64,000 nucleotides of DNA, taken from Lytechinus pictus. Taxonomy: Eukaryota > Echinodermata > Echinoidea > Temnopleuroida > Toxopneustidae. Position numbers and translations under genes: made by a program. The DNA lies in NCBI RefSeq assembly GCF_037042905.1, contig NC_087249.1, positions 55,954,401-56,018,400 on the forward strand, in the 5' to 3' direction. Under the pieces are notes generated by a model. That model worked only from the letters and a program-made list of their open reading frames with translations. It searched no databases and was not told the DNA's origin. Shown here piece by piece: positions 11,971 to 23,100 of the stretch (positions are counted from its first letter, which is position 1; the number at the start of each line of letters is the position of its first letter).

Positions 11971-12164
11971 TAAGTTTTCTTTTTCGAGCATGCGCACTTG
12001 AGAAGTTTGTGAAAAGCCCGCGAAGCAAAGAGAATTTTCCTTCCGGTCTTGGATGTGTCAAGTGATCTTCTTGATCAGAAATTCGTAAGTATTTTGCTTT
12101 GAATTCGTAAAAGAAATTTCTGCTGTGCCTCTCTGGAATATATTGATACGTTTTATGCAGTTAT

Positions 12165-12467
12165 ATGAAATTAATAGTGTTGGTTTTCATGATTACGAAC
12201 AAGGTTTTGGCATTGACGAGTCCAGACGATGCAATGTATCGTCGCGTACGCGCTGCTACAGTCCCATTGGTGCATTTGAGTGTTGGATATTTTGACACTG
12301 TGGTTGAACGAATTGAATCGAAGGTGCGAAGCCGTGGGCCAAGCTTGTTTTATGAGCTTCACAAGGATATTTTATATTATGATGCCATTTATATATTCAT
12401 TTGTATCTTCATTTGTAAATGTCAAGATGAAAATATAAACCTCAAAATATTAAATTTGTGCAATTAA
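12165..12467 (+). CDS. Hypothetical 100-residue open frame in the composite
   Basis: The frame begins MKLIVLVFMITNKVLALTS, a hydrophobic start that could pass for a signal peptide, and continues to a Lys/Asn-rich end. It is preserved without change at 52,336-52,638. No family was recognised, and there is no sign of the Myb-like second protein that Harbinger elements usually carry. The two copies are young duplicates, so conservation alone is weak evidence of function. Confidence 0.25.
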   Translation: MKLIVLVFMITNKVLALTSPDDAMYRRVRAATVPLVHLSVGYFDTVVERIESKVRSRGPSLFYELHKDILYYDAIYIFICIFICKCQDENINLKILNLCN

Positions 12468-12585
12468 ACTTATTTAAACTTGGGGTAGGCCTAGATTAGA
12501 TTAGGGCCTAGCCGGTAGCCTAGAAGGCTAGATGATCTAATTCTAAATCAAATCAATGACAATGTCAATGACAATGGCATTGAAT

Positions 12586-13268
12586 GGGTGATTTCAACTC
12601 AAGTACAGTGTTGAAATCTGGTGTTGGTGTTGTGACAACACCAGCCACAACACCGTACTTGAAATCAGGCTGGTGTTAATTGGGATTGACCTCGGAAAAT
12701 ATGACGTATTTCCGGCAGTTCGTGTTGAATGTCGTCTGCTGAACCCAGCACTGCGGCTGGTGTTGACGATCTACGTGCAATTTCCCCATTCACCAACACC
12801 AACCCCCAGGGATTGGGAAAATCATGGTTTCAAGTTCGGTGTTGGTGTTGGCAATCTCAAGCTCGTGAACAGGCGGCAAACACGATGAAACATCCCCGTA
12901 AAATTAGCTTTTACAGTTAAGATGAGCTAGTAGTAGTATAGTAGTAGAACAAATCATTTGAGCTGTATATATTTTGATAAAGAATAATGTTCACTCTTTT
13001 GAATTCTTGAATTAATTAAAACATTGGTACGTGTATTCTGTACGATGAGAATTTAATGCATTTCTTTCCGATTTCATTTTCGTCGTCGAGACTTCTCGCG
13101 TGAAGTTGAGATGATTTAGCAGCGCAGCGCAGAGGCGTGACGTCATGTCATGTGCTATCGATAACGCCATTGGTATCATTCCTCTGAACCCAGTCCCAGC
13201 TCGGTGTTGGAGCTCGGTTCAGCGGCCTTTTTACGCTCTCAACACCAACACCGAACTTGAAATCACCC
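12586..13268. mobile_element. MITE with GGGTGATTTCAA inverted ends, copy 1
   Basis: Both ends read GGGTGATTTCAA followed by GTGTTGGTGTTG-rich inverted sequence, about 35-40 bp with mismatches. The element is flanked by AAT on both sides (12,583-12,585 and 13,269-13,271), a plausible 3-bp target duplication. It is 683 bp with no gene. It is present at the same position in copy 2, so it predates duplication of the composite. Confidence 0.7.
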
Positions 13269-13290
13269 AATGTCAACTACAGTTAGTTAG

Positions 13291-13835
13291 ATCTAGTAAT
13301 ACCTCAAGCGAAGTTCGCGCAGGCTCCACTCCACTTCACTACCGCTACACTACACTCCACCTACCCAAACTTCGGGACGGTGAACTCGATCGGATATTCC
13401 GAGTGACAAAGGTGGGGTGGCCGATGGAAATGTTATTTATTGTAAAAATCGTAACAAAAAATATAAAGAGAAAGAAAAATAGCTTAATTTCTTACTCTTC
13501 ACCCGTATTTCACTCCGTGTCCATCCTCTGGTTATCCTCTAAATTGTTGATTTTGAGCCAGTATCTATTTCCTCACACGTCACTATTCATGGCCGATTTA
13601 AAAACATCGCATGCGATCGGTCGCAGGTCAAACAGCATAAATATTTATATTATTATTGGATGGTTCAGAAAATACCAAAAATATTCTACGAGTATGGGAA
13701 AAAAAAAATTTCCTCGTTTTATTTTTTTCTATAATTTTTACAATAAATAACATTTCCATCCCACCTTTGTCACTAGCGGTAGTGAAGTGGAGTGGAGCCT
13801 GCACGAACTTCGCTCGAGGTAGATCTAGTAATGAC
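13291..13835. repeat. Inverted-repeat element around CCACTTCACTACCGC, copy 1
   Basis: The left arm (AGATCTAGTAATACCTCAAG, GCAGGCTCCACTCCACTTCA, TGGAAATGTTATTTATTGTA) recurs inverted at about 13,690-13,835. Another copy of the outer arm lies at 13,946-14,030 and a fragment at 6903-6963. It is a small foldback or MITE. A 201-codon open frame spanning it and the neighbouring MITE has no domain and is not a gene. Confidence 0.65.
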
Positions 13836-14039
13836 TTAGTGCTGGCTAGCGACCGACGGGTTTTCATTCTCAGCCATTCACTGATAATTCAGTTAAGACA
13901 GTGTGTTCCATGTGTGTATGTGTGATGCGAAGCTACCTCAGCTCAAGCGATGTAGACGACCTTGTTGGAGCGTACAGTGTAGCGGTAGTGAAGTTGAGTG
14001 GAGCCTGCACGAACATCGCTTTAGGTAATGCGAAGCGTG

Positions 14040-14951
14040 CTGTACATGTGTCCTCTGGAGGTGTGGGCATGGGTTTAGTGACAGTGTGCATGTGATTGTG
14101 AAGGGTTGAAGCCCGGGTTGAAGTTTCTTACAGCTCTGTGGGTTTATCTATAATTAAATGATTCTCTTTTCAAGCTTAAATTCTTATAATGATGATTGCT
14201 ACATTCCAATTATTTGATTAAATTGTTTGTTTTAGAACAGGTCTTTTATTTTGTCCTCAGTCTATTTCTCCCATTACATATCAAATAAAGAGAGTCTTCA
14301 CTTGTGTTTCATTAAATTATTATACAATGTCCACTGTAATGAAAATGGAAACATGCCGGTCAAATTAAAGTACAATATAAGTGGAAACATGCTGGTCTAT
14401 TGACTATATGTTGACCATATAGTAGAAAGCAAAATTTGTTCTCAGCTGTAATTATTCTTCTATGGGAACTTGCTTCTCATAGATAAAATAAAATTTCCGA
14501 AGACCCCATATAATTTTGTACTATTTGGTGCATTTAAAGAGGAGAAAGAAATGCTTTTTTTTTTCAATTTGCCTAAATTGCATTTAAAAATATACCTTTC
14601 TTTTGCTTTCGGCACAGGCCAATTTTTAGAGGCTGAAATATTAAAGAGTTGATTACTTAAATTTCGTTCTAAAATCTTTTTCATATCACTTGCAAATAGA
14701 GAAAATATAGCGCCCCCCCAAAAAAAAAAAACTTTAATTTTTAAAGGCATCTCGCACAAATGATTACAATGTTTTTGTTTTATTTATCATTCACTATGAG
14801 ATCTGTATAAAGTGATAAACCAATGAATTATTTTTATATGTATATGTTTCCAATTATTTGCCTACCGGTATTTATTAAAAAATAATGTTTGTGTTGTTAT
14901 TTGACAATTGTTTCACAGAATTACGTCGTCGGTTGACATCTACCTATACCC
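14040..14951. other. 5' flank of the Harbinger gene, copy 1
   Basis: AT-rich sequence with a poly-C/poly-A run near 14,713-14,731. No repeat boundary or conserved open frame was seen. Any promoter of the Harbinger gene would lie here. Confidence 0.35.
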
Positions 14952-17900
14952 ATGGATTATCTCCATCACCTTCACAACCTTGAATTGCTAAGAGAGGTAT
15001 GATTGATAAATTTGGTTTACATTGTTTTAATTTGTTTAAAAGTATTATTGAAATGATTTGATGAGATAACAAAAATGAAAACTTGAAATAACATTTTGAA
15101 TGTAATTTTTGTTAATCTTGGGAAGACAATTAAGATTGCAGTTATTATGTTGGTAGATGTGTAATCAAATCTACATGCACATGTTCACTGTTTGGAACGT
15201 TTATAAAGATCACAAAATAAAAGAATTAAAAATAATATTCAACTCTTCTGCATACATGTACAGCTACCTTTGCCAAGACCACGTCGTGGGCTACGGGATG
15301 CTAGAAATCCATCGGAATCGTATGAGGATGGGCCATTTCGAGATCGGTATCGACTGTCAAAAGAAACCGTCATTTACATCATCAACATGCTGGAAGCCGA
15401 ATTGAAGAGGGACACACAGAGGAATGATCCACTTCCCGTTTATTTGCAGGTGTTGACGGCTCTCCGTTTTCATGCAGTGGGTGAGTAATTGAATTAAATG
15501 ATTATTGAATGTTTCTGGGCACTGTTAAATCTATTTGACTGAGGTTGTTTCTATTAATTTTAGGACTCCAGACAAAGTTGATGATGATGACAATATCTAG
15601 AAATCAGAGAGGGATCACATAAGTAAGAGTATCATTTAAGCAAACAGTCAAGTACCTATGAATTGCATGCTTAAAAATTCCAAAACTACCACAGCAGGAG
15701 TGAAGCTCTGCTGTTTCTGCTGTTAGAACTGTTATGTCAGGTTAGAGTTATAAATTCGTCATTAACTCTAAATTGGCAGATCACCCCCACCCCCCCCCCC
15801 GAAACTTGGCTGTGTTGCGATGAAAAGCTATGAAATTTGGCACATAGATAACAACTCGAGATGAACATACACACAAAAAACTAGAGCTGCAATTGTATCA
15901 GAACAATGTGCATGCATTGACGCCTGTGATTTTATGGAGGGCAAGAAACAGAAGGAGATAAAGAGAAAACTCCTGAGGATATACATTTTCAAAATATTAA
16001 GAGGGCGCTATTTTTATAGGCAATGGTCACTGATGCGTAAAAAAAACATTTTGCATATGAGGGATGATGCCATAAGCAAACCCTAAAAAAGTGATACCAA
16101 GATAAATGGAAACAAGGAAGTGATGGCCATTTTACTGTTTTCCAACTTTTTAATAGAGAGCGCTATTTCTTAAAGGTAATGGTCACTGATGTGCGTAAAA
16201 AAACATGGATTATGAGGGATGATGCCATAAGCATACCCTGAAAATATGAGACCGAAATAAATGAAAACTAGGAACTTATCGTCATGGCCATTATAATATT
16301 TCTTTAGTTTGCAATAGAGGGCGCTATTTTTTAAGATAATGGTCATTGATGTGTAAAATGAAAAAAAAAAACAATTGAATTTGGACTATCGTAAGTCAAC
16401 CCTGAAAATATGAAACTGAAATAAATGAAAACAAGTAAGTGATGGCCATTTTACTATTATTCCACTTTGCAATAGAGGGCGCTATTTCTAAAGGTAATGG
16501 TCACTGATGCGTAAAAACAGATGAATAAGGAAGCATGTTCCCAAATCAGACCAAAATAAATAAAAACAAGGAAGTTACGGCCATTTTATGATTTTCCTAC
16601 TTTACATTTCAATAAATATGAATTTTTTTTAATGTAGACTATTTCGGATTTGAATTTAGGGCATGAAGACGGCATTTTCAAGGGCAAGTCATATTTTCAT
16701 ATGAAGAGCAACTCTTAAACAATCTACAGCAATTTGTTAGAAGTGTGTAGCATGCAGGATAAGAGAGTAAGGATGGGATTAGGAATAGTATGCAAATGGA
16801 CTAGAAATTTACAAAATGGCGCCTGGATGGTCATGCATTGCCCCTGTCCGTCCGCCCCCCACTTGGTTTCCGCGCAATAAGTAAAAAAATATGTAATGGA
16901 TAAAAAAATTTTGGTGTGTAGGTATAGGACACCAAAATACAGGCTCAGTTCGAATTCGGAGTCCGCAGGTCAAAGGTCACAGCTCATTAGATATGCGAGT
17001 TGGTTTCCACATGATTATCATAAGTTCCAAATGAATATTTAGAAATGTTTTTTTATTTGAATTATAATCATGTGAATGATCACACATAGACATCTACTTT
17101 GTATGGGAAATACCATGTATGTTGCGCGCCATGTTATATAGTGGTACACTTTGGGGGTACTGACCAATTTTTTTGATTTTTTATCAATAGATGTGCAAAA
17201 ACATCAAGGTAAAAAGTCAAAAGCACGGGGCAGAAAATAAACATTATTCAATAGCTGTTTTTGAAGTCAGTACTGCTGCTATATCGAATCGCGTATGATG
17301 GCGACACTGCAAGAGGCCTTCCACTTGTTAAAATGAATTGCAGAAAATTGTCTGATATTTGTAAAAGATGAATATTCTTTTGAAATATGTGCTTAATTTT
17401 TTTTGTCATCAGAAGTATCATCTGTATGTGTAATGAAATGTTTTAAAATTACCTCGAAACAATGACCTATCAACCATATGGTTTGTTTGATTTTACAGGA
17501 TCATTTCAAAAGATGCATGGTGATGAGGCAGCAATATCACAGTCATCAATGTGTCGAATCATCAAAGATGTGTCAGAAGCTATAGCAAGAAGGAAAAGGC
17601 AATACATGAAGTTTATTCAGGAGCCCTGGTGGGGATCAGGCAATATACTTCCTCAACAGGAAGAATAGATACTCGATCAATGTTCAGGTTAGATTAATTA
17701 TACCCTTTCTTAGGCCCTTTTCACAATTAGTGCTGAGACTGCTTGCAACCTTTGTGATTGTGTGCGACATATATTGTGATCAAATGATTGCAATTGCTAA
17801 TACAAGCAAATGTGAAAGCCACTTAAATTACTATAACTAGAACAATGTACTATTTTGTATAAAGTTTGGCCAAAAAAAAGAATGTGACATTAATTTTCTT

Positions 17901-18349
17901 TCCTAGGATTTCCTATCACTTCAGTTTCATTTATAGTAATTATTCGATTCGTATTTGATTGGGCAATTTTTAAAATGAGTAGTTAATTCTGTAGCATATA
18001 TATTTTTTTTTTTGTGTGTGCAAGTACTGAGCAATTGAAGCAGTGGAAGGGTGGGGTGATTGTTGGATAAATCAACCTAACATGGAAAGCACACCAATAA
18101 TTTTTATGTGCATGCATGTTAAAATTGCATTCCAAATATGTGATAAACTTGCAAAACTCAATTGTTGTGTGCTCCCATTGGATGTCCCAAAGAAAATTGA
18201 AAATTAAGTGCCCAGAACGATATAGAGACAGTTATGAATGTAAGATTTGATATTCCTCTTTTGTCTTCTGCTAGGTTGTTTGTGATCAGGCTGGGAAAAT
18301 AACAAGCATCGTTGCCAGATGGCCTGGCAGCACACCTAACTCCGCAACC
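14952..18349 (+). pseudogene. Harbinger (PIF) transposase, copy 1: catalytic exon deleted
   Basis: Four exons are deduced: 14952-14996 (MDYLHHLHNLELLRE, donor gtatga), 15264-15480 (acceptor acag, donor gtgagt), 17499-17687 and 18275-18349 (donor gtaagt), with phases 0, 1 and 0. Exon 2 holds the family's N-terminal FRDRYRLSKETV...NDPLPVYLQVLTALRFHAVG, and exon 3 starts GSFQKMHGDEAAISQSSM. Compared with copy 2, exon 3 lacks 99 bases after MKF and gains one, a net frameshift. The loss removes FPGVIGAIDGTHV with the first catalytic Asp. Exon 4 has WPGSTPNSAT where the family usually shows GSxHD, so the second catalytic Asp appears replaced by Asn. No C-terminal third was found. The usual family length is about 350-400 residues. 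Confidence 0.85.
15985..16640 (+). repeat. Tandem repeat of ~157-160 bp in a Harbinger intron
   Basis: Four degenerate units are keyed by GAGGGCGCTATTTTT and AATGGTCACTGATG, starting near 16,001, 16,157, 16,317 and 16,476. Each also carries ATAAATGAAAACAAG and ATGGCCATTTTA. The array lies within intron 2 of the Harbinger gene. The same array at 56,150-56,660 differs by a short deletion. Confidence 0.75.
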
Positions 18350-18509
18350 GTAAGTCACTTTTCAACCAAACTTGGATGGTAGATGTACTTAGGCGACCTG
18401 CATATTATGCTGCAGTCGGAGGTCACATGGTAAGGTCAAAGTGTTCAAAGTTTTTGTAGAAATGTACCAAACCCGACGGTGCTCTCACTCCATGATGTGT
18501 CACTGCATC

Positions 18510-18947
18510 GTAGCAATCCAGTCGGATTTGAAATGGTCTACACATGTTGAATATATGGTCAAGCGCGCAAATAGTCGTTTATATGTTCTTCGCACTTTGA
18601 AATATCATAGTCTGTAATTTCAGGACCTTATAGTTGTATATACTAGTTTCGTGAGACCAGTTGTTGAATATGCTGTACCTGTATGGTCAGGAGCACTAAC
18701 AAAACAACAAGTACAAGTCATCGAACGTATTCAGAAACGTGCCCTTAGAATCCTTTTTGGAGCAGCATATTCTTCATATGAGCATGCTTTACTCCAGTCA
18801 GAACTGATGTCTCTTGAAGATAGATGGATCAAACTCTTTGTCTTGCGTTTGCGAAGTCTATGCAAATCCCCACGTCTAAACTGTATCACCTTCTACCTCA
18901 AAATAGGACTTGTCAATATCAGACTAGAAGCTTGGCCGGAACAGTAG
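18510..18947 (+). pseudogene. Non-LTR retrotransposon reverse transcriptase C-terminal fossil, copy 1
   Basis: The reading begins VAIQSDLKWSTHVEYMVKRA, continues LRTLKYHSL, then meets an in-frame TAA (18,615-18,617) and resumes FQDLIVVYTSFVRPVVEYAV, VWSGALTKQQ, IERIQKRALRILFG, and ends at a stop near 18,947. The pattern DLKW...H, RPVVEYA-P-W and QKRA(L)RIIFG is the thumb/connection part that follows the catalytic domain in Jockey, CR1 and related LINEs. The catalytic YADD region is absent. The TAA is shared by all three copies in the window, so the fragment was dead before duplication. It lies where the Harbinger gene's 3' end would be expected. Confidence 0.8.
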
Positions 18948-19030
18948 AGATGCGATGTCGAACTTCACGATATAGAAATAGCCCCTTGCCCTCGTTGATT
19001 CGGCACCTTAAAGAGAAATTCCAGTAGTTG

Positions 19031-20203
19031 CAGTAAACACTGATTTCATGAGAAAGTCTGTAAAACAAGGCTTAATTGTCATTAATCATCGAGGATCTAG
19101 ATCTGGTACAGTTACATAAACTGAACTTTGTGAAATCTTGAAATCTACGCTGAAAAATGTTCAGGCTGAAGATCCCCAACACAGATAAGCGCACGTGGGA
19201 CAGTGTATAATTATTGCTTCGAATGTCGGGCCCTACGCTCTACCCGAATCCTGTGCTTATTCGCTGATTTCTCAGCAATTACACAATTTCTTCCAGAATC
19301 CTTTGGCACATATGTTTTATTTATACAAACAGACACTTTGGTGGTCATTTCATTGGATTCTGTACGAACTCATTTTGATATCGTTACCAAAACTAGCATT
19401 TACCTTTAACTCTAAAAGAATTGATTACAAGGAGTAGTTTTTTTTGTATATATCTTCGTTATATATATATCGTTACATGTATAATAATATCAAACTACGA
19501 ATGGCTGAGAATTAAAGAACTCATCATTCATTGGACTCTTAAAATGTGATATCATTAAAAGATTGTTTTTTTATAAAATGCAGATTACATACTAATTCTA
19601 ATGTTGAGTTCTCTTTATGTTGGCGAACTCAAGTTTCATTTCATTTCATTTTACTTTGTTAATCAAAATATTTTTCTTTCATATGAGCAATTATTCACTG
19701 ATATCTAGTCGTAAACTTAATATTTGAATTGAAGTCATAAAAATTGCCAAAATATGTATTATTGCAGCATATTAGATTATCGTTTTTTCCCAAAGTAATG
19801 TAATTCAGAACTTAATATGTAAATGTGTTTATTAATTTCTCTTTGTATATATGTTTAATCGTTTTATGATTTCTGTATACAGTGTATACTGAATCATTTA
19901 TTTTTATTATTATTTATTTATTTTTATTTTTATTTGTTTATTTTTTATTCATTTGATATATATTGTTTATTTCTTAATTTTATCTTATTTTTTATTCATA
20001 AAATTTACTTATAAAAGGGGGCCTTCACCCTACAAGCTCTGCTTTTTAGTTGGTCTCCTTCCCTTTCGATTTCATGGTATTATTGTATTATAAAAAAATG
20101 ATTTAAATGTTATATTTTGTAAATATGTATATTGAACTATCATTGTAAATGTAAAAAGATTGAAAGAGAAAATAAATGAATTGAATTGAATTGAATTGAA
20201 TTG
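19031..20203 (+). repeat. LINE-like 3' region ending in (TTGAA)n, copy 1
   Basis: AT-rich sequence follows the reverse-transcriptase fossil and ends at AAATAAATGAATTGAATTGA (near 20,170-20,203). Such short tandem tails replace poly-A in several CR1/L2/RTE-like LINEs. Nothing coding was recognised. Small frames such as 19,195-19,437 lack domains. Confidence 0.5.
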
Positions 20204-20573
20204 CTTCTTCGCCCTTTTCTCTCTGTTTCCCTTCCACCATCAATTTCTTCTCTTCTCTCTCTCTTTCTCTGCCTCTCTTCTCTCTTCCACTATTTCTATT
20301 CCTTTCTGCTTTCCAATTCATTTCCTCTATCCACTCATATTTACATGTATTTTGAATATTTTTCAATTTTTTTTATTGATCAGTGAGTATCAATTTAAAT
20401 TTATTTATGATATACTTTGTTACATATGTCTATATTGAAATTTGTTCGTAGTACTATAAGTTTTTTTTACCTTGTTATTGATGATTTTGTTTGAAATGTA
20501 TATTTTCGCAATTCGGCTTTTGCCGCAAAGAAAGGATTTTTAATAAACCATTTTGAATTGAATTGAATTTACA
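20204..20573 (+). repeat. CT-rich block and second LINE/SINE-like tail
   Basis: A pyrimidine-rich stretch (about 20,204-20,300) is followed by AT-rich DNA. It ends in CAATTCGGCTTTTGCCGCAA, AATAAACCATTTTGAATTGA and a short GAATT run, another 3'-tail-like structure abutting the type A end. Confidence 0.5.
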
Positions 20574-21881
20574 GGTCAACATTAAAGTTTATGTGCAAGG
20601 CTTTTATGACAAGTGTTATTCCATCCCAGTCATTTCACAATGAAGTTTCAATACAATTATGTTGTGTGCCCTCGCAAATCACGATATTTCTGGTTATTTT
20701 CATGAGTGGGCGAGACACAATCACTGTTGCCATGTTTTATTCTAGAAATAGTAAGCTTAGTATGAAAAAAATAATTGAAAAAAGCTGGCCCGATTTGTCC
20801 AGGTCAGAAAAGGGCAACACAATGTTTGTTCAGGCCTTAAGTGAATGCATTCATACAATCTACCATGTGTTTGGGAGTACATGTTTAAATAGCAAATCAG
20901 CGTTCCTATTGTAAGGTATCTACTGATTAAAAAATATCTGTAAAAAATTTAAGAATTCTGTAAACTTGTTTTTTTACGGAAATGTGTAAATTTACATGGG
21001 AATTTTGTAAAAGTACGGTAATTTTACGGAAAAGGAATCCGTAAAATTACGGATTAAAAAAAAAAATTCCGGCAGCAAAATTTCCGGACAAATTTTTTTT
21101 TCCCGTTAATTATTTATACGGAATCATGTTAATTCACGTAAATTTTCTGTAAAATTTCCGTAAATAATATCCATATTTTACATGGGAATTTGTAAAAGTA
21201 CGGTAATTTTACGGAAAAGGAATCCGTAAAATTACGGACAAAAAAAAAAAATTCCGGCAGCAAAATTTCCGGACAAATTTTTTTTTTCCGTTAATTATTT
21301 ATACGGAATCATGTTAATTCACGTAAATTTTCTGTAAAATTTCCGTACATAAAATCCGTATTTTTCATGGGAATCTGTAAAAGTACGGTAATTTTACGGA
21401 AAAGGAATCCGTAAAATTACGGACAAAAAAAAAAAATTCCGGCAGCAAAATTTCCGGACAAATTTTTTTTTTCCGTTAATTATTTATACGGAATCATGTT
21501 AATTCACGTAAATTTTCTGTAAAATTTCCGTACATAAAATCCGTATTTTTCATGGGAATCTGTAAAAGTACGGTAATTTTACGGAAAAGGAATCCGTAAA
21601 ATTACGGACAAAAAAAAAAAATTCCGGCAGCAAAATTTCCGGACAAATTTTTTTTTTCCGTTAATTATTTATACGGAATCATGTTAATTTATGTAAATTT
21701 TCTGTAAAGTTTCCGTAAATAAAGTCCGTATTTTCAAGAATTGTAATTTACGGAATCTTGTATATTGTACAGAACTTTTCCATAAATTACCACTTTCTGT
21801 AAATTTACGGAAAAAAAAAAAAGTCCGGAAATTCTGCTGCCGGACTTTTTCCGTTAAAAAACGGAAATTTTTCTAACAGTG
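20574..21881 (-). mobile_element. Type A end forming the right terminus of the composite
   Basis: This is the reverse complement of the block at 6964-8093 with one more ~190-bp subterminal unit (four to five here, three in the minus-strand copy at 60,622-61,745). It ends ...TTCTAACAGTG. The variable unit number suggests unequal exchange or slippage. Confidence 0.8.
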
Positions 21882-22540
21882 CGGCTTATTTACGCATTAA
21901 GAAATGGTCGTAAACGGCCCAAATTGATGTACATGCAAGCTATCAACACATTTCAAATTGTTATTTCTCAAAGATGAAGAGCCAAGACACCATGATATCT
22001 TCTGTAATGATAGTCTGTAATTAGAACTTAAAGGATATTACATCACAAGTAGTTTGTATAGTGGGTAATGACCTTGAAAATACAGCTGAAATTCACAGAA
22101 AAACAAATTAGTAATTTTTCCAAAATCATGCAGCGTTAAAGTATGTTTACAAAATAATTGGAAATTGTTTTCCATTTGTAATCTATTTTTAAGCAATAAT
22201 ATTAGAAGTCAGAACCATATCACTTGACCTTGAAATCATTCAATAAATAGCTTTAAACGTCTGATAAGCTGCATGTTAACAAGCATATTTTGTTACACGT
22301 TTCAAAAGAGAAGGCCTGATCATATTGATATTTGAAGAATTGGTAGTCTTTAATGACTACTCTAAGGATCTATGATTATTAATAGATTATGTTTGTGAAA
22401 ATGACCTTGAAAATACAGCTGAAAACCACGACAAATCAATTAATTGGTCAATGTTCCTTCTTGAGTGTTTACATACATGTCATTTCAACATGTATTTTGA
22501 TTTTTAAAGCATTTAAAGCTCTTCATTGAATAATTTCAAG

Positions 22541-23100
22541 GTCAAGTGATATGGTTGTGACTTCTAATATTATTATTGCTTTAAAAATAGATCACAAATG
22601 GAACACAATTTTCATTTATTAGCTTGAAGTCACCTTAGGTATTGAAATGACACGTGTTGTGAATATGCAATTTATCAGACGTTTAAAGCTCTTTATTGAA
22701 TGATTTCAAGGTCAAGTGATATGGTTGTGACTTCTAATATTATTATTGCTTTAAAAATAGATCACAAATGGAACACAATTTTCATTTATTAGCTTGAAGT
22801 CACCTTAGGTATTGAAATGACACGTGTTGTGAATATGCAATTTATCAGACGTTTAAAGCTCTTTATTGAATGATTTCAAGGTCAAGTGATATGGTTGTGA
22901 CTTCTAATATTATTATTGCTTTAAAAATAGATCACAAATGGAACACAATTTTCATTTATTAGCTTGAAGTCACCTTAGGTATTCATTGAAATGACATGTG
23001 ATGTGTTGTAAATATATACTTATCAGACGTTTAAAGCTCTTTATTGAATGATTTCAAGGTCAAGTGATATGGTTGTGACTTCTTTATTGATTACAATAAA
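22541..23100 (+). repeat. 170-bp tandem repeat in the core of the palindromic element
   Basis: The phrase GTCAAGTGATATGGTTGTGA recurs at 22,541, 22,711, 22,881 and 23,059, a period of 170 then 178 bp. Units one to three are nearly identical and the fourth is truncated. The array occupies the loop between the two arms of the 10,139-24,060 element. Confidence 0.85.

Larger units (their letters stand above)
10738..21881 (+). mobile_element. Composite CACTG...CAGTG element, copy 1 (11.1 kb)
   Basis: The element starts CACTGTTAAAAATTGCCG and ends with the complement of CACTGTTAGAAAAATTTCCG. Its limits are fixed by the intact arm of the host palindrome. The reverse complement of about 23,385-23,405 reads TTAAGCGGCTTC, whereas here TTAAGCG precedes CACTG and CGGCTTA follows CAGTG. 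This gives a 2-bp CG duplication, or 3-bp GCG if the last G is counted as target. The left and right ends share only the first bases and have different subterminal arrays. Inside lie a MITE, a small inverted repeat, a broken Harbinger transposase gene, a reverse-transcriptase fossil and LINE-like tails. Copies 2 (50,908) and 3 (60,622, minus) share the arrangement. Confidence 0.8.

Noticed and set aside
13145-13750. 201-codon open frame, repeated at 53,297-53,905
   Set aside because: It spans the end of a MITE and an inverted-repeat element, has no domain, and its conservation follows from the recent duplication.
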